A stretch of 8,459 nucleotides of DNA from a bacterium (lineage in GTDB: Bacteria > Planctomycetota > J058 > JACQDU01): positions 1 to 8,459 of the forward strand of contig JACQDU010000312.1 in assembly GCA_016200955.1 (NCBI GenBank), read 5' to 3'. The notes under the pieces are model-generated. The model was not told the DNA's origin, did not search any database, and saw nothing but the letters and a program-made list of their open reading frames with translations. The translations under genes and the position numbers were made by a program. This document shows, piece by piece, positions 1 through 6,100 of this stretch. Position 1 is the stretch's first letter; the number at the start of each line of letters is the position of its first letter.

Positions 1-206
1 TTGAGGAAGCTGTCCTGGAGCACGTCCTCCGCGAGAGCGCGGTCCTGGAGCAGCTTCAGGAGGAACGAGAAGACCTCGTCCTTGTGCCGCCCGTGGAGCT
101 CGTGGAGCGCGGCTTCGCGCTGCTCGTCGCTCCCGCGCGCGAGCGCGACCCATGCGGGCTCGCCTTGCGTCGCCGGCGGCTGCGGTCGTTGGAGCGCGTC
201 GACCAC
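1..206 (-). CDS. ECF-type RNA polymerase sigma factor, N-terminal part (cut by window edge)
   Basis: Sigma-70 family extracytoplasmic-function factor that would direct RNA polymerase to a small regulon. Only the first 68 codons are present. Residues from about 29 on read REAALHELHGRHKDEVFSFL and continue to LAEDVLQDSFL, the typical region 2.1-2.2 pattern that contacts core polymerase. Region 4 lies outside the window. I chose the GTG at 206 because GAGG sits five bases upstream of it and because the frame further upstream becomes Gly/Ser/Pro/Arg-rich and unlike a sigma factor. The gene is divergent from the MATE exporter, with a hairpin-rich gap between them. It resembles the sigma factor at 7709-8320 in overall type but is clearly a different protein. 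The family call is firm; the exact start is less so. Confidence 0.75.
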   Translation of the reverse strand, partial: MVDALQRPQPPATQGEPAWVALARGSDEQREAALHELHGRHKDEVFSFLLKLLQDRALAEDVLQDSFL

Positions 207-251
207 TCGTGCCTCTTTCTCGCAGCGACTTCGCCTCTCCGGATACTGCGC

Positions 252-267
252 TCCCGGGAAACCGGGA
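252..267. repeat. Perfect 6-bp hairpin with GAAA loop
   Basis: TCCCGG (252-257) pairs with CCGGGA (262-267) around GAAA, a GNRA-type tetraloop when read on the plus strand. It lies 46 bases upstream of the minus-strand sigma factor start, so it could be part of that promoter region, or of a plus-strand transcript. No function is shown by the sequence. Confidence 0.45.
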
Positions 268-293
268 AAGCTCCCCGAGCCAGCCGAGCCTCC

Positions 294-310
294 ACGGAGC
301 GAAGCTCCGT
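294..310. repeat. Perfect 7-bp inverted repeat with 3-nt loop
   Basis: ACGGAGC (294-300) and GCTCCGT (304-310) are perfect reverse complements around GAA. The right arm runs into the first copy of the direct repeat CCGTCCGGA (307-315), whose second copy is at 325-333. It could be a repetitive palindromic element or a regulator site; there is no T-run, so it is not a clear intrinsic terminator. Confidence 0.45.
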
Positions 311-483
311 CCGGAATGCGACGGCCGTCCGGATCGCGTCCCTGCACGCGCCCATGCGCCTGCCTGGGGGAGGTTTCCGGCGTCGTCTCCCGCTGGACGG
401 GAGGATCGGGCCGGACCCGTCGTGGGGCAGCGTTCCTCACGACGCGCGGTGCCCAGCCTCGGGCTCGTATTCGTGAAAGACGC

Positions 484-512
484 GCGGCGAGACGACGTCC
501 AGGTCTCGCCGC
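484..512. promoter_or_regulatory. 10-bp perfect inverted repeat upstream of the MATE gene (possible operator or leader hairpin)
   Basis: GCGGCGAGAC (484-493) pairs perfectly with GTCTCGCCGC (503-512) around a 9-nt loop; after one mismatch two more pairs are possible. It ends 40 bases before the exporter's GTG start. This is the right place for a repressor operator overlapping the promoter, or for a 5'-leader hairpin. Exporter genes are often controlled this way, but no regulator gene is next to it, so the role is inferred from position only. Confidence 0.4.
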
Positions 513-543
513 TCGCATCTTGCGGTTAACCTGAGGCGCTCAC

Positions 544-548
544 GAGGG
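544..548 (+). promoter_or_regulatory. Ribosome binding site of the MATE gene
   Basis: GAGGG lies four bases before the GTG at 553 and supports that start over later candidates. Confidence 0.6.
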
Positions 549-552
549 TCGC

Positions 553-1950
553 GTGCTGGAGAGTGAGATCGAGCTGGAGGCGCCGCTCGCCCGACCCGCG
601 AAGAGCGGGAAGGCGCTCGAGGAGCTACGCCAGCTCCTGCGGCTCGCGGTCCCGCTCGCCTTCGCGCAGTCCGGGAACCAGCTCATGCAGGTCGTGGACA
701 CGGCCATGGTCGGCCGACTCCCCGAAGCCGCGCAGCTCGGAGGCCTCGGGATCGGGACGGGCCTCTACTTCTGCCTCGCGGTCTTCGGCTTCGGGATCGT
801 CCTCGGCATGGACGCTCCGGTCTCCCAGGCCGTGGGAGCGGGAGAGCACGCCGCCGCGCGCCGCGTCCTCTGGCAGGGAGCGAGGACCGCCGTGCTCGTG
901 GGCGTGCCGCTCACGCTGCTCGCGTGGGTCGTGCCCGCTCTCCTCGAGCCCTTCGGCGTCGAGAGCGCGACGGCACGCGAGGCTCGCCACTACATCTGGG
1001 CGCGCTCGCCGGGAATGGTGCCGTTCCTCCTGTTCGCCGCCGCGAGGAGCTACCTCCAGGCGAACCACGCGACTCGCCCGATCGTGATCGCGGTGATCGC
1101 CGCGAACCTCGCGAACGCTCTCATGGACAGGGTCTTGATCTTCGGCGTGAGCGCGCTCGGCGTGCCCGCGCTCGGAGTCGTGGGCTGCGGGCTCTCCTCG
1201 ATCGTCTCTTGCCTCGTCTCGCTCGGCGTCCTCGCGGTCGCGATCGCGACCATGCCCGTGAGGAAGGGAGTCGAGACGCGCCCCGCCGATCGTGCGATCC
1301 TCGGGTCGATCTTCCGGCTCGGGCTTCCGCTGGGCTCGCAGTTCCTCGCGGAGGTCGGCGTCTTCACGCTCGCCGCCATGCTCGCGGGGAGGATCAGCGC
1401 GGAGGCGGGAGCGGGGAACCAGGTCGCGATCACCCTCGCGAGCCTCACGTTCTGCGTGCCGGTCGGGATCGCGTCCGCGGCGAGCGTGCGCGTCGGCCAC
1501 GCCGTCGGCAGAGGAGACCTCCCGGGAGTCCGGCGCACGGGCTTCACGGCGATCGGCATCGCGGCCGCGTTCATGTCCACGACCGCGCTCCTTTTCGTGC
1601 TGTTCTCGCGCCCGCTCGCTCGCCTGATCGCGCCGGAAGCGGCGGTCGTGGAAGCGGCCGTTCCTCTCATCGTGATCGCGGCCGTCTTCCAGCTCTCGGA
1701 CGGCACGCAAGCCGTCGCGACCGGCGCTCTCCGCGGGGCGGGCGACGCGCGGGCGCCGCTCTTCGCGAACCTCGTCGGCCACTACGCGATCGGGCTCACG
1801 CTCGCTCTCCTCCTGGGAGTCAAGCTCGGCCTCGGCGCGCCCGGCCTCTGGTGGGGGCTCTCGGCCGGCCTCACCGCCGTCGCGATCGGGCTCACGACGC
1901 GCTTCTGGTTCCTCACGTCGAGGCCGATCGAGCGCGTTCTCCGGCGCTGA
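553..1950 (+). CDS. MATE-family multidrug/toxin efflux transporter
   Basis: Integral membrane antiporter that exports drugs or metabolites in exchange for Na+ or H+. The 465-residue length and two pseudo-symmetric halves of hydrophobic helices fit the MATE (NorM/DinF-like) family. Diagnostic features: QVVDTAMVG at 46-54 in the first helix, a second polar entry helix with Glu267 at the start of the C-terminal half (SQFLAEVGVF, 262-271), and the loop signature ALRGAGDAR at 392-400. The basic, non-hydrophobic first 25 residues are cytoplasmic. The start is the GTG at 553 with GAGGG upstream. It is transcribed away from the sigma factor at the left edge and followed after 185 bp by the kinase on the same strand. 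Substrate cannot be told from sequence. Family assignment is secure. Confidence 0.93.
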   Translation: MLESEIELEAPLARPAKSGKALEELRQLLRLAVPLAFAQSGNQLMQVVDTAMVGRLPEAAQLGGLGIGTGLYFCLAVFGFGIVLGMDAPVSQAVGAGEHAAARRVLWQGARTAVLVGVPLTLLAWVVPALLEPFGVESATAREARHYIWARSPGMVPFLLFAAARSYLQANHATRPIVIAVIAANLANALMDRVLIFGVSALGVPALGVVGCGLSSIVSCLVSLGVLAVAIATMPVRKGVETRPADRAILGSIFRLGLPLGSQFLAEVGVFTLAAMLAGRISAEAGAGNQVAITLASLTFCVPVGIASAASVRVGHAVGRGDLPGVRRTGFTAIGIAAAFMSTTALLFVLFSRPLARLIAPEAAVVEAAVPLIVIAAVFQLSDGTQAVATGALRGAGDARAPLFANLVGHYAIGLTLALLLGVKLGLGAPGLWWGLSAGLTAVAIGLTTRFWFLTSRPIERVLRR

Positions 1951-1993
1951 GAGAACGACTCGAGCCAGCGAGGCCGAGGGGCTCCCTCGCCTC

Positions 1994-2128
1994 GATCCCC
2001 CTCTGGGGCGAAGCGTTTGGACGTCTCGTTCCGACGCGCCTCTCGACGTCCCGGACGTCCGTGGCGGCGAAGGGCTCGCCGGCTTGGCCGATCCGTTGCT
2101 CATCCCGAGCCGCCGGGAACGGAGCGGG
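1994..2128 (+). pseudogene. Probable frame-shifted N-terminal half of the receiver domain of the kinase
   Basis: Between exporter and kinase, the frame starting at 1994 reads like the first part of a response-regulator receiver: LDVPDVRGGEGLAGLADPLL (2042-2101) followed by IPSRRERSG up to 2128. The kinase frame just downstream contributes LEMV. If one G were removed from the run GGGG at 2126-2129, the two would join as SGLEMV, a classic start of receiver helix 3. The usual phosphoacceptor Asp is not in its place. This frame has no ATG or GTG between the exporter stop and 2128, only TTG at 2084 and 2096, so either the extreme N-terminus is also damaged or a rare start is used. It could be a genuine mutation or a sequencing error. 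Confidence 0.4.
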
Positions 2129-2135
2129 GCTCGAG

Positions 2136-3173
2136 ATGGTGACGACGCTCAAGCAGACCCTCGGGACGCGCGCTCCGCCGGCGCTCGCGATCGTGGCCGG
2201 CGACGACGAGCGCGAGCTCGAGAACGCCTACGACGCGGGAGCTCGCGACGTCCTCGCGAGGCCCGTCCCCGTCGCGCTCCTGCGAGTGAAGGCCCTCCGC
2301 TACGCGAGCCGCGACCGGCACTCTCCGCGCCGGATCGGCGACTACGAGGTCGTCCGCGTCCTCGGACGCGGAGGCACGGGGACCGTGTACCTCGCGATGC
2401 GCGGAGCGCTCCCCGTCGCCCTCAAGGTGCTCGACGTGAGAGACGCCGAGCCCGAGACCCTCGCCCGCTGCCGCCGCGAGGCGGACCTCCTCCGGGCCCT
2501 CACGTGCCGGGAGATCCCGCGCTTCGTGGACGCCGGGCGGCTCCAGGACGACGTCTTCTTCGCCATGGAGTTCGTGCCGGGAGAGACGCTCCACGCGCTC
2601 GCGGCGCGAGGGCCGCTCCCCGAGCCCCTGGTCGCGCGCGTACTCGGCGACGTCGCTCGCGCGCTCGCGACGATCCACGCGGCCGGGCTCGTGCACCGGG
2701 ACGTGAAGCCCGCGAACATCATCGTTCCTCCCGCGGGCCCGGCGAAGCTCGTGGACTTCGGGATCGCCAAGCTCATGAGCGATCGCACGCTCACGCGCGG
2801 CGACGTGATCGTCGGGACGACGCCTTACCTGGCTCCCGAGCTCTTCGCCGGAGAGGAAGCCGACACCGCCACGGACGCCTTCGCGCTCGGCATGACGGGG
2901 CTCGAGGCGCTTCTCGGGAGGTGCCCGCTCGAGGGCTCGCGCTTCAGCATCGCCTCGCGGCTCCTGCGAGGCGACGTCCCGGACCCGGTCCAGCTCCTGC
3001 CCCACGCGGACCGGAGGCTCGTCGCGATGATCGAGGGCCTCCTCGCGCGGGAGCGGCGCGTGCGTCACGGGATCGCGCACGCCCGCGCGGCGCTCGCGGC
3101 GATCTCACGGTGCCCGCGTGAGGAGGCGAGAGAGCGGGCGTCTCACCTCCCTCGAGGCAGCTCTCGCGGGTAA
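2136..3173 (+). CDS. Hanks-type Ser/Thr protein kinase with partial receiver-like N-terminus
   Basis: Soluble eukaryotic-type Ser/Thr kinase of 345 residues. Residues 1-58 match the second half of a receiver domain (YDAGARDVLARPV at 32-44), with Arg42 where receivers have the conserved Lys. Residues 68-325 are the kinase: glycine loop LGRGGTGTV (76-84), ATP-binding Lys97, helix-C Glu115, catalytic loop HRDVKPAN with Asp189, Lys191 and Asn194, DFG at 207-209, APE at 233-235, and Asp247 of the F helix. All catalytic residues are present, so it should be active. No membrane segment or extracellular sensor follows. The ATG at 2136 is the first good start in this frame but cuts the receiver in half; see the frame-shift note just upstream. 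GTG at 2061 is an alternative. The stop is seven bases from the convergent anti-sigma gene. Confidence 0.88.
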   Translation: MVTTLKQTLGTRAPPALAIVAGDDERELENAYDAGARDVLARPVPVALLRVKALRYASRDRHSPRRIGDYEVVRVLGRGGTGTVYLAMRGALPVALKVLDVRDAEPETLARCRREADLLRALTCREIPRFVDAGRLQDDVFFAMEFVPGETLHALAARGPLPEPLVARVLGDVARALATIHAAGLVHRDVKPANIIVPPAGPAKLVDFGIAKLMSDRTLTRGDVIVGTTPYLAPELFAGEEADTATDAFALGMTGLEALLGRCPLEGSRFSIASRLLRGDVPDPVQLLPHADRRLVAMIEGLLARERRVRHGIAHARAALAAISRCPREEARERASHLPRGSSRG

Positions 3174-3180
3174 CCGTCGC

Positions 3181-6100
3181 TCACTTTTCTCCCGACTTGT
3201 AGAGCACGAGGTTGGCCTTCTCTCGCGGAAGGATCGCGGCGCTGACGATCGTCTCCTGGTAAGAGGCGTCTCCCTTGAAGTAGACGAGGAGAGCGGCGGC
3301 GGGGACGGTGCCCTCGACGCTTCGCGTGCCGAAGTAATCGAGGGAGATGGTGGCGGGCTCGGCCCTCGGGTGAGTGTAGATCTCCGGGCCGAGGCCGGTC
3401 GTGTTGTCGCCGTGGAGCAAGCCGCCCGTGGGAGAGGTCATGTTCCTGTAAGAGACCTCGTAGGGCCCGGCCGTCTCGCGCACGTGGAGGTCCACGTCGG
3501 TGTCGTCGAGGTTCCAGAAGATGTGAGCTTCGTGAGCGGGGAAGGGCGAGACGTCGGCGAGAGCAAGCTCGCGCGTGCGTTCCTCTCCCGCGGCGCCGAT
3601 CCGCGAGAGGAGCCGCGCGTAGAGCCGCCGAGCCGAGTCCTTCGCGAACCTGTCGAAGCGAGGATCGAAGCTCCCGGCGAGGACGATCTCGTAGCGGAGA
3701 GCGGCCTCGCCCGATCGGCCGAGCGCCTCGAGCGCGAGGGCCTCGCAGAGATGCGCCTGCGGCTCGAAGGGCCGGACGACTCTCGTGCGGGCGAAGATCG
3801 CCCGGGCGTCCTCGTAGCGCCCGAGGCTCATGAGGGCGAAGCCCGCGAGCCGGAGCGCTCGCGCGTCGCGAGGGCTCTCCTCGACGATCGAGCTCACGAT
3901 CCTGAGAGCCTCGTCGCCTCTCCCGGCCTGAGCGCGGCGAGCGGTCTCGCTCCAGACGAGGACCGGATCGAGCCTCTCGCCCGTTTTCCCACCGCATTCG
4001 CCTGCGGCGAATGCTGACTTCGGACGGTCGAAGCTCTCCGCCGTCGGCTTCGGCCACGACGGACGCTGCCAGGGAGTGCTCGTGAGAGACGCGATCTTCT
4101 CGAGGAAAGCGAGGGCCCGGGCGTCGAGCGCCTTCGTGTCGGGCGCTCCGATCGGCCGCCTTTCCTCACGTGAGGCGGCGAGGAGCGTGAGCCGCGAGAG
4201 GTCGAGGTCTTCGGTGCGAATCTGGTACTGCTTGTACTCGTGGTCCGTCTCGAGGATCAGGAAGGAAGCGACGCGGTTCGCGAGAGCGAAGGCCTGCGAG
4301 AGACCGACGGCCGCTCGATCCGCGTCCTGGTCTCCGAGGTCGAGGAGAGAAGTCGCCGTGAGCTCGGCCCACGCTCTCGCGGAGACGGCGTCCTGGTCGG
4401 AGGCCGTCTCGAGCGAGAAGCGCTCCGCGCCGCTCTCGGTCTCGACGACGACCGCGGCCTTCCTGGGATCGACTCCTTGAGGGCAGCGGAAGGCGACTTC
4501 CAGCACTTCTCCCGGGAACAAGGAGCGCGGCTTCCCCGCGACGACCAGGTCGCTCGCTTGCGCTCCGTCCACATGCACCGAGCGCAGGACGGCCGGAGTC
4601 AGCGCGTGCGCGAGAGCGGCGGCGTCGATCTCCTGCGAGGAGACGATCGGCACGACTCGCCCGCCCGAGCGGACGAGCCTCTCGACGACGGGCCGCGCGA
4701 GGGCCGAGTCGCCGATCTGGTAGCAGATCCACCGCTCGGACATGATCCGCGGGAAGGCTCGCTCGAGCTCGCGCGGGTCTTCCTCGCCCCACGTGACCTG
4801 AGCGTCCGAGAGGAGGAAGAACGTCGGGTGCTCTCCCTGGGGCACCGTGCGCTCGAGGCACGCGAGGCCCGCTTCGAGGCTCGTCGCTCCCTCGAGCCAG
4901 AGAGACTCGACTTCTTTGAGCGTCGTCTCTCGTTGCTCGGGCTTGTTCTCGCGCCAGCCCTCGAACAACGGCTTCGCGAGGACGTCGAAGGTCACGACCT
5001 GGAAGCGCTCGATGCTCGCGTCCTTCTCGAGGATCGCCCGAAGGAGACGACCGCAGGAAGGAGCGAGCTTGGCTCTCTGGGAGAGGCTCGTGTCGAGGAG
5101 GAAGACGGCGCTCCCCGTCTTTCTTCCTTCCAGCATCTTCACCGAGGGCGAGATCCTCGCGTGCACGAGAGAGCCCGGGACTCCCGCGCTCTCCCCGAAC
5201 CCCGCTCGGACAGCGGCAGTACGAGGCGTCGCGACAAGAAGGAACGAGCCCTCGTTCGCGCACTCGAGCGTTGCTCGGAGGAACTTGCCGGAAGGCACGA
5301 GAGCTTGCTCGCCCTTCGCCGTGAGGAGCGCCGCTCCCTGCCAGGCGCGCGGATCGGCCGCGACCTCGAGCCGGAAGGCCGGCGGGAGCTTGTCGGGCAC
5401 GGGGAGCGCGAGCGTCGCTCGCCCGCCGAGATCCGGCGCGGGCTGGTCGTAGACGAAGAAGACGCGCTTCCGCGAGAGGGCCGGGATCGGGAAGATCCGC
5501 GTCGAGAAGTTGTTCCCTCCGCTCCACTCCATGAGCGCCGGGTCCACGCGGCGGCGCGTCACCTGCTCGTAGACGACCTTCGCTTGCTTTTCTTCCACGA
5601 CCTCCGCCGGCCGGAGCGTTCCCCAGTCCACGCTCGCTCCGTTCGCATACCAGCTCGACGGTAGCGCGATCCTTCGCGAGAGGAGCATCGACGGATCGTC
5701 GAGCACCGGCGGCAGGAGAGAGCCGAGCGTTAGAGGACCGACAGCGTGCGGGAGGCCGGCTCCCTGGAACATGCCGAGGTAACAGGGAGACGCTCCCTCG
5801 GGGAGGCGGATCATGAGCGTTCCCTGGAGCTGCGTGTTGTGCGGGTTCTCGAACGTGCAGTCGATCAGCGTGCGGGCTCGCGTCGCCATGAGGATCGTGG
5901 AGACGCGCAATGCCGAGAGCGGGAGCTCTCTCTGGTCGGCTCCGTCGGGGCGAGCGAGGAGCGCGGGGGCCTTCGTGCGGAGCTCGGTGGTCGTGGCGAG
6001 GCGCTGAGCCGGGCTGATCTCGCCGGCGGCGTAGTCCCGTGTCTCCGACAGCCTCTCGCGGAGCCGCTCGCGCTCGAAGACGAGGCGCACTCCTTCATCG

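Larger units (their letters stand above)
207..552. other. Hairpin-rich intergenic region between divergent sigma factor and MATE genes
   Basis: I see no convincing gene here; the open frames through it give Arg/Ser/Pro-rich peptides without any family pattern. It must hold the promoters of both divergent genes, but no clear -35/-10 pair stands out. It contains a run of inverted repeats: TCCCGG/CCGGGA around a GAAA loop (252-267), ACGGAGC/GCTCCGT around GAA (294-310), CTCCCG/CGGGAG (387-403), CGTCGTG/CACGACG (418-444), and a 10-bp stem (484-512). It also has a 10-bp palindrome GACGGCCGTC (320-329), a palindrome GGTTAACC (524-531), and the direct repeat CCGTCCGGA at 307 and 325. Short stems are expected by chance in DNA this GC-rich, so only the 10-bp stem and the two small-loop stems deserve weight. 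Confidence 0.6.

Noticed and set aside
1..534. Plus-strand open frame of 177 codons from the left edge
   Set aside because: Ser/Arg-rich, no recognisable pattern, and antisense to the recognisable sigma factor start.
625..2103. Long open frame on the minus strand opposite the MATE gene
   Set aside because: Its product is almost entirely Arg, Glu, Asp, Ala and Gly without hydrophobic core or family pattern, the usual antisense shadow of a GC-rich gene.
924..2135. Kinase frame open far upstream into the MATE gene
   Set aside because: The peptide is Arg/Pro-rich noise inside a clear MATE gene; only the last part before 2136 could matter, and it is less receiver-like than the frame ending at 2128.
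3104..3183. Possible bidirectional terminator between the convergent kinase and anti-sigma genes
   Set aside because: The stems CTCACG/CGTGAG (3104-3122) and GCGAGAG/CTCTCGC (3126-3167) lie within the kinase 3' end and have no T-run at the right distance; there are only seven bases between the genes.
4240..5664. Plus-strand open frame inside the giant gene
   Set aside because: Composition is Arg/Glu/Asp/Leu-rich shadow coding; the opposite strand carries unmistakable VIT and VWA motifs.
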